Shown here in pieces: positions 22,871 through 34,202 of a stretch of 64,000 nt of DNA. How positions within the stretch are numbered: the first letter of the stretch is position 1; every line of letters starts with the position of its first letter. This DNA comes from Cristatella mucedo (lineage: Eukaryota > Bryozoa > Phylactolaemata > Cristatellidae): contig WPIO01000029.1 in the NCBI GenBank assembly GCA_009760855.2, forward strand, positions 1,120,001 to 1,184,000. Reading direction: 5' to 3'. Position numbers and translations under genes: made by a program. The notes under the pieces were generated by a model. The model made no database searches. It was not told where the DNA came from and saw only the letters and a list, made by a program, of their open reading frames with translations.

Positions 22871-25350
22871 GGACAACGTAATTAATCATCCTGAAAAACT
22901 GGTAGTTTTAATTTTATTGTGTTTAAACAGACGCGGCGCAGAATGATCAACTTGATTACAAAAGCCTCACAGTCGGCCATAGTAATTTCCTTTCTTACGC
23001 TTATAGCTGCAGGCTTTAATGACTCATCATTATCTAAGTTACATGCATGTTTTTCAATTTTCTAGGCTTCGGTATTGATCTAAAACTTCGCAGAATACAA
23101 GTAGAGTACAGGATTACACATTAGGTTATCATAATGCTGTGGTACGACATTCGTCCACCAGTAAATTGCTAAAGCACCAATATTAAAATCCTGTTCGCGA
23201 ATGAACCCTGTAACTAACCTTTTCATAACTTGATTTAATCTTGATTTTGAAATGGAGCCTTTTAAAGGAGTAAAAGTTTCAAAATTTAATTTCATATCTT
23301 TATTTCATGTAACTCTTGCATTGAAATTAGTTATTGATTTAATTAAAGCACAAACCACTACATAGTTTTTTGAAATTACCAGTCAGTACTTTCGAGTTAG
23401 CATCAAAACTTGTGTAGACTTGATTTGAATGTATTAATAAAAAGCCATTTACAGGTAAGACTTATGAGGTAAATTTGAATTTTTCCCTCTCAATAGAGCA
23501 AGTTCCAAGTCTTATCATTTAATGATTAGATGAAACAGTCTGCAGCATTCAAAATTAATAATCTTGTGCGGCGGTATTAAAACTACAGCCAAGGTCAATT
23601 TAAAAAATTTGTATGCACTTTGATGAATCTCGCAATCGCAGTTACCGATATCTAAAATAAATTCGGTAAAAGTGAACCTAGTTGGAGCTGCATTATAACG
23701 CCCTCCTGAAACGGCATCGGGAATCTAAGTTAGCAGTTAACTGGAATTTTGCGAGGTCTTGATTTAGCTAGCCGAAGAGGCAAATGCTTTCTATTGTTTC
23801 AGCTAACGTGCGTAAAATGCCCACAGTAAAATGTATTAGTCATAATTATCAGACCTACGCAACAATGGATTTTAATCGTTAACTTCAGCTTCCAATAATT
23901 TAATTGGCTTTATTAATCCTACGAGTTTTAGGACACCTGAATATACATATCGTAAATTGCATGCATTAATGTAGAATTTTTACAGTAAATTTTGAAGCCA
24001 GCTCACGTGTAAGGCCTCAGAAAACTGAATTTCTCCAGCGGCGCACCAGACGAGCCTAGCAGCAGCATCAGTGCCAAATTACGAAGCTATCCGCTCAGCT
24101 TTTGCGTGGCACCAAGCAGCGTACGTACAAAGTACTTAAAGACAACCAACGCAAGGTCACTCAATAGAGGATCTCTATCTTAAATGAATATGTATATTAT
24201 TATTACTATTCAAGGTGCTCTACAAGTTGGGATTTTTAGCACACACCAATTAAATGAATATTTTTGAGACATAATTCGAATTTTAGATTTTCGATCTTGA
24301 TTCAGGAGTTTTAATTTATTGAACCTCGAGTGTAAGTTCACTATTACATATAAGCACAATTTCTTTATATTAATTTCATACCGCTTCAAATGTTAAACCT
24401 TTGCTGCTAAAAGGAACCGTTATAAATGAATAATTTCCGCCAAAGATTTCCAGGCTAATAAATCTTTTAGTAATTACTTGGCCGTCGAACAATTACTGAG
24501 CAAATGCTAATCATATAGCTGGTAAAGTCAAAGTCAGTCTATTGATAAGGACGCGAAGATGAAGTATACTAAGTGCCAACAATTCTCATTGGGGATCAGG
24601 AAAATGTGGCCTGGAGTTCTAAAAGCTTTTACATATTAAATTGGCACAGAGTTCTAATAATAACTTTTATATATTACAGAGATATACAAATAAAAACCAT
24701 CTGCATTCTGTCATGGAGTTTCAAGGTCAAAATTGCAAACGACAATCACGGCTGAGGGCCTCCCGACGATGGGAGGATACACCTGTATATGCTAATCTTC
24801 TCACATTATTTGCTTAGTTTGAATGAAATGTATTCATGTCACAGGTCATTGCGACTTAAGTTGAGCACACGCTTTTTATTTATATCCCTAGTATTTCTCC
24901 CTAGCTGGCTGCCGGGAATGTGCGACAAAATTATCCTTAGGCTAGAAAGAAAATAATGACTCCGAATTGCTAAGAAATGTATTGTTGTAAAGAAGCTGTT
25001 TTGGCTTCTGAACCAAAATCCTTCGTCAAAGCACAGCGCGAAGAACGGGTTAAATTTTACCAACTTTTACAGCAGTAAATGATAATTATTTGTGAATTTA
25101 GCAGAAATAAGCACAGAAAAACAGTCACAGACGCTGCAGATTATATATACGGGTGCGAACACGTCTGCAGAGCACGGCTGCAATATAGAAAGGCCGTATT
25201 TAATTTTATTGTCCACATCCTTGGCACAGCAAAATATATTCCAAAGTCATAGTGCACCAAATCTGAACCAAACGAAATACAACACATTTAAGCGTGAGTA
25301 GTAAAAGCCGAAAGTCAAATTGATAAAGTATCACACCAGTTTGCTCTGTT
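22870..25350. other. AT-rich intergenic stretch, nothing recognised
   Basis: Long AT-rich region with only short open frames and no motif I recognise on either strand. Confidence 0.5.
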
Positions 25351-25354
25351 GGAA

Positions 25355-25762
25355 GGATGAACTTTAGACATTGACCTTCTATAACTTCCGGGCCACCCGA
25401 GTTGGCCAGGGCGCAACGCCTGGATCTTGTCAAGCACCAACATGGCCGAGTTTGACGCCCTCCTAAAAGCCGGTGTAGTCCGACCTTCCAGCAGCGAATG
25501 CGTGTCTCCGCTACACACGGTACCCAAGCCCGGTGGCACATTGCACCCTGCGTGGACTATAGACCTTTCAACATTATCACTACGCCGAATGCTATCCTCT
25601 CGCCAATATCGCAGAAATTCGCGGCATCACTAGCCAGAAAGAGCATATGCTTCAAGATCGACTGAGTCCGCGCGTACCCTCAAATTTCCAAGGCTCCGGC
25701 CGACGTTCGTAAGACCGGGGTAATCGGTCCGTTGGATCTATTTGAACACATACGCATGCTGT
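25355..25762 (+). mobile_element. Ty3/Gypsy LTR-retrotransposon pol relic, part 1
   Basis: The N-terminal part of a Gypsy-type reverse transcriptase. The frame around 25440-25540 has 'EFDALLKAGVVRPSSS' followed by a 'SPLHTVPKPGG' block. Near 25650 a second frame gives 'FKIDL', next to the expected 'RAY-QI' block. There are frameshifts and stops. The frame is broken by a SINE at 25763 and resumes at 25926. No LTRs were found. Confidence 0.75.
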
Positions 25763-25925
25763 ATGAATAAATAAAAATAAATACAATTAATTTGTATAGG
25801 TTCCAAGGAAAACTTAATCTCTATTCAGGCGCTTCACGTATGCCTCGGGCCTTGAGCCCACGACCTCAGCCAGACCTTGGTCGGGGCGAGCACCTTAACC
25901 GCTGGACCAAACTAGCTCGGCAATG
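25763..25925 (-). mobile_element. tRNA-derived SINE, family 1, copy 2, inserted in Gypsy pol
   Basis: The minus strand gives the tRNA-like head (CCAGCGGTTAAGGTGCTC, box B-like near 25855-25870) and a body containing the LINE-like stretch at about 25808-25838. It ends in an (ATTT)n-like tail. It sits precisely where the Gypsy RT frame is interrupted, so it inserted after the Gypsy element. Target-site duplication is not clear. Confidence 0.7.
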
Positions 25926-26277
25926 GTCTTAGTAATGCTGCGCAGACTTTCCAGTGGTCTATTGACTAGATTTTGAGAGGATGTGATTTCGGTTTTGCGT
26001 TCGTCGACGGCGTTTTAACCGCAAGCGTTTCCAAAGCTCAGCATGAGACCCACCTGCACTTAGTGCTCGAGCGCCTCCGGACATTTGGCTTCATATTGAA
26101 CCCAGAAAAAAACGCATATTCGGCATTCCGAGTTTGCGTTTCCTTGTTTATATCGTCTCCGAGGCTGGCACTTCGCCGAATCTTGCACTTGTTGAAGCAA
26201 TCCGAGCGCTCCCTAAGCCCAAGCCTGTTCGGCAGCTCCACTGCTTCTTGGGCATGCAAAGTAAGGCTAGTAACCTA
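25926..26277 (+). mobile_element. Ty3/Gypsy pol relic, part 2
   Basis: RT continues with a 'GLSNAAQTFQ' block, then a decayed catalytic region (FAFVDGVL where Y-DD is usual), 'HLHLVLERL', a 'FGFILNPEK' block, and, after a frameshift, 'ALPKPKPVRQLHCFLGM'. The block order and spacing are those of Gypsy pol; the lost catalytic aspartate and the frameshifts show it is dead. Confidence 0.78.
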
Positions 26278-26385
26278 CCCATTCGACTGTGCTCTCTTTG
26301 CAGCAGGCATGAAGTGCCTAGAAAGGGATCGAGTTCTCTGAAGGCGCTATATCGAGTGTATTAATATTATAATCATTACTCCGTC
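26278..26385 (+). mobile_element. LINE 3' end inserted in Gypsy pol
   Basis: Only the last 100 bp or so of a LINE: TTTGCAGCAGGCATGAAGT, hairpin arms GCCTAGAAAGGGATC and TCTGAAGGCGCTATAT, and an ATT-type tail. It separates the 'FLGM' block from the 'HFADLLRPL' block of the Gypsy frame. Confidence 0.7.
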
Positions 26386-26562
26386 ACTTTGCTGATTTGC
26401 TCCGCCCACTATGTGCTGCTCTCACGAGCCCAGGCAAGCGCTTTAACACCACCTGCTGTGGACGGCAGGCAGGTCGTCAGCCTCTGAGACCATCAAGGGG
26501 CGCCTCGCTGACGCCACCCTGCTCGTCCATCCTGTTGACGGCGCACCTATAGACCTCATTAT
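26386..26562 (+). mobile_element. Ty3/Gypsy pol relic, part 3 (RT-RNase H junction)
   Basis: The frame at 26388-26450 reads 'HFADLLRPLCAALTSPGKRF', the connection after the FLGM block. After a frameshift, 26493-26552 reads 'GRLADATLLVHPVDGAPIDL', the start of the Gypsy RNase H-like region. Homology then stops at a LINE 3' end. Confidence 0.72.
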
Positions 26563-26564
26563 TG

Positions 26565-26810
26565 CAATATTTAGTGGGTCCATGTGTATCGTTCTTCGTA
26601 TGCTTATGTGCCCTGACACAGCGCCTGCTGCTTATGACCTTATCTACATGTTGACCCTGTGCATGCCACATCTGACAATGTTATACTACTTGACATTAAA
26701 GATTTTACCACTAAAAATTTGACCATCCTTTTTTCAGCACCTGTAAAGTGCCTATACATAGCACCAGTTCTCCGAGGGGCTATACAAATGCATTAATATT
26801 ATTACTTGAA
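26565..26810 (+). mobile_element. LINE family 1 3' end, sense, 5'-truncated
   Basis: Starts ATATTTAGTGGGTCC (family 3' UTR start), continues through the GACCCTGTGCATG segment and ends with hairpin remains and a short ATTATT tail. It truncates the Gypsy relic. Confidence 0.75.
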
Positions 26811-26934
26811 TCACACAGGGATTAATATCCTACTTATTTTACTCCCAACGTTACGCGGGCCTGTTGAGAGATACTCTGAAATGATCTTACGATTTTTGCT
26901 TGAAGCTGCTGTGAGTTCTAGGAGAGCTAGCAGC

Positions 26935-27130
26935 TAGGCCACTAACCACATTTGCATGCTGACCCTGTGCATGTCACCCCTAACCATATTATTCATTTTG
27001 TTTGTTTTTCAAGCATGATTTTACTTACTATTCTATTGCATATCACTTTGCAGCTAATGTAAAGCGCCTAGAAAGAGATTAAGTTCTCTGAGGGCGCTTT
27101 ATCAAGTGCAATATTATTATTATTATTAGG
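26935..27130 (+). mobile_element. LINE family 1 3' end, sense
   Basis: Contains CCACTAACCACATTTGC, GACCCTGTGCATGTCACC, the hairpin with arms AAAGCGCC and GGGCGCTTT (about 27060-27102), and the (ATT)n tail. Confidence 0.82.
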
Positions 27131-27559
27131 CTCTAACCCGATCAGCATTTACCTGTAGGTCACTATAAAGGTGCATTAGAGCACTCTGTGAAGAAAGGTT
27201 AGCTCTAAATCATCACTGGAGCCCGCCAGACTGATCTGACGAACACACTTATTCATATTGCTGTGGCACCATCACTATGTAGAGTGCCGTTAATAAGAAT
27301 GACTAAAGGAATAGCGTGTAATGAGAAAAATAAATTACCTAGGTTTTCGTAATCTAGGATCTACTGGTAACGAGTGTCGCGAGACGTGCTGTTTCCTGCG
27401 AAACAGGCACCTCACTGGTAATCTGGCAAGCACTTACACAATTTTGAATGACTAATATGGTTGCAAATGATTCGTTTACTTTGCAAAACATAGAATAAAA
27501 AATTCTTAGAAGGCACTTCTCCGGTTAAAACTTAATTGATGCAACTCTATAGTATTTTC

Positions 27560-29500
27560 TCTCCACACCCTCGTCAATTTGGTTAGTGGCATAATACCTG
27601 GTACATGTGTAACATGCCGTCTGCAAGTTCATTTTATACTAATTATATTACATTTGTATAGCGCTTAGAGAACATGATCTCTCTCAAGAAACTTTACCTA
27701 TGGTGTATGAACAATTTCTGTATTGAAACTACAGAATTGGAATTTTAGGTGAAAGCTAGTTAATTTGCTTTACTTCAAGCTATTGGCATGAGCAAAATAC
27801 CTAGCACCACTTAGCATTAAACCAATTACAATCCGTTACTAAAGGTATCACAATGCTGCTGCCTCAGCTTGAGGAGTACTCTGATCCAAAACAACAATTA
27901 CTATTTTTCCACTTAGCAGCCCTTCCAAGCTCAAGTCTATACATGCCGACTTCAATACCAGTATTATAAGAAGTGTAAGTAAACTCGATGCTCTTACAAT
28001 ACTCCCAACATAGAAGACAATGCATAACTACTAGCCCATAGCTGTACCTCAGTAGCATGCAAAGTGGCTGCCAATTAGAATGAAAGTGATAAGAGAATGA
28101 TGGAGAGAGAGACAGACACAGACACAGACACAGATAGACAGACAGATAGATAGGCAGACAGACAGACGTGCAGACCGACGGGAGGGTGGGCTTACGGCCT
28201 TGCAGACAAGGCTGGCTGGCGAAGCATTCCAGGCAGGAGTGTAGCACAGCTAAGAGCACTACAGCACCTCTGCTGTGAACCTGCACGACTAAAACAGCTG
28301 CCTTGTCTTCTACAAGATGAGCATCTATTTCTCTGGCTTTGGCAATGCTCAGTAAGAGGGTGGAAGCACCTTTGCTAGATTGGCTCCAGCCTTGCGGGGT
28401 ATTACCAGGTGGATCGGTGAGGCTGGCCATATTGTAAATCAAGAGACTGGATACTGCTAGGCACTCTGCCTGCACAATGGCCTGCTCGATTTCCTATATC
28501 TGGCAGCTGCTACTTAGAAGCTAGCTTATCTGCTCCTCCCCAATCACTTGTCTTCAGTAGAAGTTTTTGTGGATTACTGGTTGCCTAGCAGGCACTTGAC
28601 TGTTGTGATCCAAGTCATGCTTCGAAGTAGACAAACTCATGATATTATTGTAAACCAATTATAGTCAGCCAAAGGTGGTATGAAAACAAAGAGGTCTTAC
28701 TAAATGCGCGCTGCCTGAGTGTACTTAACACAGCTCGACCTTCATCGCTTTAACTTGCAGTCCGAGAACTAGCAGCCCAGTTTTTTCGGCATACACTGAC
28801 ACGTGTGATGTCTGATCGAGTTCAGGCCGATTACTAGTAGTAAACAGTTAGCATCCTGTCCTGTGTGAAAGCTGACCAATTTGCATTGATGCAGGAGCTA
28901 ATTGGAAGAGGTAAGCATTTTGAGCCATGGCTTTGTCACTTGTTGCATGCATGGCTACGGCATGCTAGCCAAACCTCAGAGAAGGGTTGCATTTGGGGCT
29001 GCACTTTGCAGCATGTATACATCTCTGCTGCCGATACTGCTAGGCCAGCAAGTGACTGCTCCATACAAGCTGCTGCTAAGTTCTAGTGGTCAATATTAAT
29101 TAACAATCCGAAAATCATACGTTGTGATCTATAGGTGCTTTTTTAGGAATAGTCAAGCATTTGCACTAGACTGGCTGCAGCTGCACAAGGTGCTACAGCT
29201 AGCATCTGTGAGGGGGCTGGTAAGGTAGAGACAGCCAAACACTGCATATCACAAGGCATGTCCACTGGTCTATATCTGGCTCAGGCTGGTTGGTTAGAGA
29301 GTTGATTGGTCCGTCAAGCTCCATAATAATAAGTCAGTGATGCCTGCTGGGTACCTGCTCAAAAGAGATGGGCAAACCAGTTTAAGCTAGCCCAAGCTGA
29401 TTTACAAAGCAGGAGGTCTGCCTGATCGCTTATTGGCTGAGCATACAAGGCCTCAAAGGCATTATTATTTGACCTCAAAGGCATTATTATTCAGCCAGGG
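27560..29500. repeat. Long undescribed repeat, copy B
   Basis: Collinear with copy A (13985-16500) from CCTGGTACATGTGTAA onward. It includes a GA/CAGA/TAGA mixed microsatellite at about 28104-28170 and a diverged antisense LINE hairpin at about 27640-27705. The minus-strand frame 27864-28475 (203 codons) spans the block 'KGASTLLLSIAKAREIDAHL', which has a similar counterpart in copy C. No known domain recognised. Confidence 0.6.
29451..29492. repeat. 22-bp tandem duplication
   Basis: CCTCAAAGGCATTATTATTT plus GA, repeated directly once, at the boundary between repeat copies B and C. Confidence 0.85.
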
Positions 29501-30339
29501 TTCAGAAAGTGTGACACTGTGCCCACCTGTATAGCCAGCAGCTTAGCCTTGTCCTGATGCATTGACACGTGCAGCTGGTGACCAATTGCTAACCGACGGC
29601 TAGAGGGACTGATACCATACTGCTCTGACGACAGCTGACTAGGAGACATCGAGGCTTCAGCTCCTCCAAGGTAAGCCAGGTGACACTGGGCCCAGTGGCT
29701 CTTGCTCGTGCAGCCAGTTTCTGCAGAGCAGGGTGGAAATTCTTGAGATTGCACCTGTGGATTGGAGCAAGCCTGTTGTGTTTCGGCTGGCCATGCTCGG
29801 TCAACCTCCAACTCCACTTCAACCAATAGACGTTGCAGTCTGGTGTCCTTCCCGAGGACATAGTGAGCCAGCACCACCCAGAAAGCCGCTTTGCGTTCTA
29901 AAACACGAGCATCTATTTCTAAGGTGCTGGCAAAGCTGAGTATGAGGGAGCAAGCACGTTTTCTAGATTGGCTATATCCACACAGGGCACTATCTGGCGA
30001 ATTGATGGAGCAGGCATACATTTAAATAACGAGACCAGAAACTGTTTGGTTGTGTGCATACAAAATGGCCTGCCCTGTTTCCTCTTTCAGACTACTGCTG
30101 GCTCGAGACTAGCTCATCGGCTGCACAACCACCTTATTCATCGAATGTTACTTGTCAATTACAGGTTGCTCAGAAGGCACTTAGCAGGCATGATTATCGG
30201 TGCATCATAGTAATAGACAAACTCACGATGACCTCGTAAACCAATTTTGGCAGGTCAAAAGAGGTATGAAACCATGAGGTCTTACTAAATCCATGCTGGC
30301 CAAAATTACTTAGCTCGGCTCGACCTCATTGCTTTATAT

Positions 30340-30460
30340 TGCAGACTGGGTTCAAAACGTGTGCAGTGGGTTTGATCCGCTGCAGTGGGCGATCCTATAT
30401 TGCCCACTGAGAGCAGTAGTGATAGCTATTAGTGCTCTTCTTCTGCTATGCAAATGAGAC
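30340..30460 (+). mobile_element. SINE family 2, copy 3
   Basis: GGGTTTGATCC (decayed box B), GCAGTGGGCGATCC, TATATTGCCCAC, GTGATAGCTATTAGTGCTC and TTCTGCTATG in the family order. Confidence 0.55.
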
Positions 30461-30634
30461 TGGTCAACCACCCAACTTATCTTTCAAGAACTAGCAGCCC
30501 GGCTCTTTGGCATATGCTGGTACATGCTATGTCTGAACAAATCCATGCAGTCTACTAATAGAACAGTTAGCATTCTGCACAGGGTGAAAGCTAACTTGAG
30601 GGCATTGAGACGGCCAATTTTCAGAAAAAGAGTA

Positions 30635-30740
30635 AACATTCGATTGTGCTTCCTTTGCAGCAAATATAAAGTGCCTAGAAAAAGATTAGAGTTCTCTGAG
30701 GGTGCTATATCAAATGCATTATTAGTATTATTATTAAGCC
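30635..30740 (+). mobile_element. LINE 3' end, sense
   Basis: TTTGCAGCAAATATAAAGT, hairpin arms GCCTAGAAAAAGATT and TCTGAGGGTGCTATAT, then an ATTATT tail. Confidence 0.75.
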
Positions 30741-31177
30741 TTGTTAGGCTGGGGTTCTTAACTCTGTATATGCATCGAGCTAAGGATGCTAAACTCAGAT
30801 AAGGGTAGTATTGGATTTACGCATTAAAACGTGCATTTCTCTACTGTGGACCGCAAGCCGAAGATCATTTCCAACTGCACTGGAGATGCTTGTTAAGAAG
30901 AATCAAGCAGTGCATTGCACCAGATTGGCAGCATCTGCACAAGGCACCACAGCTGGCATTTGAGTGGAGGGTGCCTTATTTAAAGAAAGTGACCACAGAC
31001 GGCCAAGCACTGTGCATGCCACATGGCATGTCCACTGCCGAGGCTGGTTGATCGGTTCCTAAGGCTCATTAGGAATCAGTAAGCGGTTGTTATTTGTTGA
31101 CATTCAGGTTGCTTAGTAGGAGCAGGGCACTCAAGTCCCGGGTTATAACCAGCAGCATAAAAGCCCAGGAGAGGCAT

Positions 31178-31276
31178 GTAACTAACTCTCTTTGCAGCAA
31201 ATGTAAAGCGCCCAGAGAGAGATTGAGTTCTCTGAGGGTGCTTTGTCAAGTGCATTATTATTATTATCATTATTAA
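31178..31276 (+). mobile_element. LINE 3' end, sense
   Basis: TTTGCAGCAAATGTAAAGC, hairpin (about 31205-31247) and an (ATT)n tail. Only about 100 bp of the element remain. Confidence 0.8.
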
Positions 31277-31596
31277 ATCTAGGCCTACCCAAGCTGATTG
31301 TAGGCACGAGGTCCCCTTGACCTTCGAAGACATTGTCATGTAGCTTGGTTTCAGAAAGTGTGACACTAATGTTACTAGCAGCCTCGTTTTTTTCTGATGC
31401 ATTGACGCATGTAGCTGATAGCAACATGCTAGCCAGCTATTAAGAACCGATACCCTCCTGCTCTGACCGACGGCCGATAACAGGCATCTAGGCCGCTGCT
31501 CCTCCAAGGTGACCCTGGGCTTTCGGGCTCTAAGCTGAGTCCAGTTCCTATAGAGCATGGTGATAACTTAGGATTACAGACAAAGAAGAAAGTCTA

Positions 31597-32130
31597 CCGA
31601 GTGTCGGTCGGCCCTGCTGTCGCTCACTTTTAGGTCACTTCATTCTTTGGCTCCAGCCTATCTCTCTGATCTACTGCCCCAGCAGGCCAAGCATCGTGCC
31701 ACTGCTTTTCGGAATCCAACAGTTTACCAATACCTCATTCAAATCTCAAATTCTTTGGAGACTGTGCATTTAGTTCATATGCTTCCAAAGCCCGGAACTC
31801 CGTCCCGACTTGCGTCACAACATCCCCTGACTCGACCACATTTGAAAGGAGCTTAAAAACACACCTATTTAGGACAGCATTTAGTGGGTCCCTGTGATTC
31901 GTCCTCCGTGTGCTTATGCGGGCTGACACTGTACATGCTGCCACTAACCACATTTGGATGCTGACCCTGTGCATATCACCCCTAACCTTGTTATTCATGT
32001 TGTGTATAAAGCATGATATTACTCAGCATTCAATCGTGCTTCCCTTTGCAGCAAATGTAAAGTGCCTAGAAAGAGACTGAGTTCTCTGAGGGCGCTTTAT
32101 CAATGTGCAAAATAGTATTTTTATTATTGT
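31597..32130 (+). mobile_element. LINE family 1, 5'-truncated sense copy
   Basis: Starts within the RT C-terminal region ('APAYLSDLLPQQAKHRAT') and includes the full 3' UTR and hairpin (about 32057-32100). The RT frame carries a frameshift. Confidence 0.82.
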
Positions 32131-32134
32131 TACT

Positions 32135-32884
32135 ATGTCTACCTGGGGCCGTGGTCCTGCATGTTTCTATTGAAGCTAGACTTGGCCTTTGCTAGGATCG
32201 ATTGGTACGACATACAGCAGTCTTCATATGCCTGGCGATGGACAGTTTGTCCGGATCTTTTGTAAGCTTTTTCAAGATTTCGTTCAATAGACCTGGCTAG
32301 TTTAATGTCTGTGGTAAACCATAGGCCGTCTGGGCTGGGGCGCACAGTGTGCTTTGTCAGAGGTGCAAACTCGTCGAGCGTGTCAGCTAGTGTCGTGTTG
32401 TAGCTATCTACCAATGATGACAGATCGGATGGAGGACTGAGCAGCAGAGGTGAAGCAGATATTCTCGCACGGACAGCATCGATGTCAAGGGTCTTGAGGT
32501 TTCGCGATATACAGGTTATTTTAGAGGAGGATGTGGGCACACACTATAGATTGAATGAGATCTGCATGTGATCAGATAAGCAGGATTTGGTAATAATTGG
32601 TGATGACAAAGTGCAGTTGCATGAGAAAATCTGGTCGAGTGTGTGACCCTTGATGTGGGTAGGGCCATGCACACGAGCCACAAGAGACAATGAGTCAGTC
32701 AATGCACGTAATTCGGTGCTGAAAGCGGCAGATAAGTTATCAAAGTGAACGTTGAAATCACCCATAACGAGGAAGGATCGATTTCTTGCTCACAAAATTG
32801 AAATGAGATCGGATAAATCTGAGATAAAGATAAGCCCAAATTTTAGCAATGTTATGTAGCTGAAAGTAGGCAGACTTGACTACA
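32135..32884 (-). mobile_element. LINE family 1 endonuclease-linker fragment, antisense
   Basis: Minus strand 32544-32765 encodes the end of an APE-type endonuclease, with the 'GDFNVH' and 'LSDHMQI' catalytic-loop motifs about 57 residues apart. 32139-32540 continues as the linker before RT. A scrap of RT-region sequence follows at 32834-32884, out of its normal order. This is the only endonuclease part of a LINE that is well preserved in the window. Confidence 0.78.
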
Positions 32885-33330
32885 AAGTAAAGTTCTTACA
32901 CTGACTCACAAGGCCCACCGAGGCTTGGTTCCTTAGTGCCTAGTTGAACTGCTGCACCAGTTTCAGCATCCTTGTGACTATCCATCCTCCAAAGACCATA
33001 TATTAGCTGTTAAATTCCTACGTTTAAAAATAATTCGCGACTGATGCTTTGCTCTGCAGGTCTTAGACTGTGCAGCTTTCTTTCACAATTGTTAGGCAAC
33101 CGCATCTATTCTCCTGCAGTTGGTTATGGCGCATCCTTTCCAGCTGTCCCGAGGAGCTACTCTTGTCTCAGCTTTGCTTTTTAATTTGCCCGTTTTGCAT
33201 GAGATTAAGTCTGAGGCAGCTATGGAATGCAATTTGCACGACAAATTCGTCGTACAACACATCATTAACGTTAGTAAGATCTCCATATGAGGTTCAGCAA
33301 GTGCAACAAGCAAGTTAAAAAAAATCTAGT
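32885..33330 (+). mobile_element. LINE family 2 RT C-terminus and 3' UTR, sense
   Basis: Matches 38700-39090 block by block: CTTACACTGACTCACAAGGC, TTTCAGCATCCTTG, a TCTGCAGGTCTTAGAC segment and the downstream TGAGA(C/T)TAAGTCTG region. Open frames here are shadows of this relic. Confidence 0.65.
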
Positions 33331-33339
33331 GTTTCAATA

Positions 33340-34091
33340 GGTTCTTCTGTAATGTAAAAGGCATTTTTCTTGTACCTTAGCCCATCTGTTACAAGCTCCA
33401 GGTCTGAATAAAATCAATGCCTGAACCTATTCATTTATTAGAAATCGCAGAGACGCTTGCTTATGTGATAGCATCGACGAATGTCACGATAGCCTGCTCA
33501 ATTATCGTCAAGAATAAGAGCACACATTGAAATTGTGCATACTTCAATCTATGACTCAATACACCGTCTCCTTGCAGACATTCTGCTTTAATATATCAAT
33601 TGAGAGGAGCAGTATTAACGCTAGGCGACGAGTCTTTAAATAGGCTAGATGTAAAGAGCCTCCATGGCCGACATTCCGCAGAAAAAACTGTCTAATTTCA
33701 CCACCTTCACGCGAGGAAAGTTCCCTTCTTTCCAGAATTCACCTAAATATTTATGTAAATATAAATATACCAATAGCAATGTACCCATGTCCACGTAATT
33801 AAGTATTCGAGGATATATATACATATATGTTTAGTGCATAGGAAGTTTTAGCCGACTCATTTATCTAATCCCAGAAAGGTGATTTCGGCAGTAATTTCTG
33901 CTTGTCGCGTTGTATACAAAATTGCCAGCTGCTGGTCTACAACCCATGATCTGGCTGGATGACGCAAATAGCCAACACTTAGAATAAAGTTCAGAGCAAA
34001 AATAATACTTTTACGTCCTTATACAAATATAGTTTTGCTGCTACGGAAGAAGAATAGAAGAAAAAGAGGAATGCAGATTATCTATTATAAA
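33340..34091. other. Intergenic stretch, nothing recognised
   Basis: AT-rich, no gene or shared repeat seen. Confidence 0.5.
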
Positions 34092-34097
34092 CTCTCT

Positions 34098-34150
<53 letters not shown>

Positions 34151-34156
34151 CACACA

Positions 34157-34200
<44 letters not shown>

Positions 34201-34202
34201 CA
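34092..34202. repeat. Compound (CT)n-(TA)n-(CA)n-(TA)n microsatellite
   Basis: About 111 bp in four blocks: CT (with a few CCCT), TA, CA and TA again. It lies about 1 kb upstream of the gene B start codon. Reading frames through it (alternating Cys-Val, Ile-Tyr, Glu-Arg) are artefacts. Confidence 0.97.

Larger units (their letters stand above)
29500..31560. repeat. Long undescribed repeat, copy C and partial copy D
   Basis: From AAGTGTGACACT at about 29505 the block order of the repeat starts again. The 'GAGCATCTATTTCT' block recurs at about 29907, roughly 1.6 kb after its copy-B position, and AAGTGTGACACT recurs at 31356. The minus-strand frame 29491-30021 (176 codons) includes 'LEIDARVLERKAAFWVVLAH', matching copy B's 'REIDAHLVEDKAAVLVVQVH' in frame. 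SINE and LINE scraps interrupt the array. Confidence 0.55.

Noticed and set aside
31597-32884. Sense LINE end followed by an antisense endonuclease part, considered as a twin-priming inversion
   Set aside because: In twin priming the inverted part lies before the sense 3' part; here it follows the tail, so two separate insertions are simpler.
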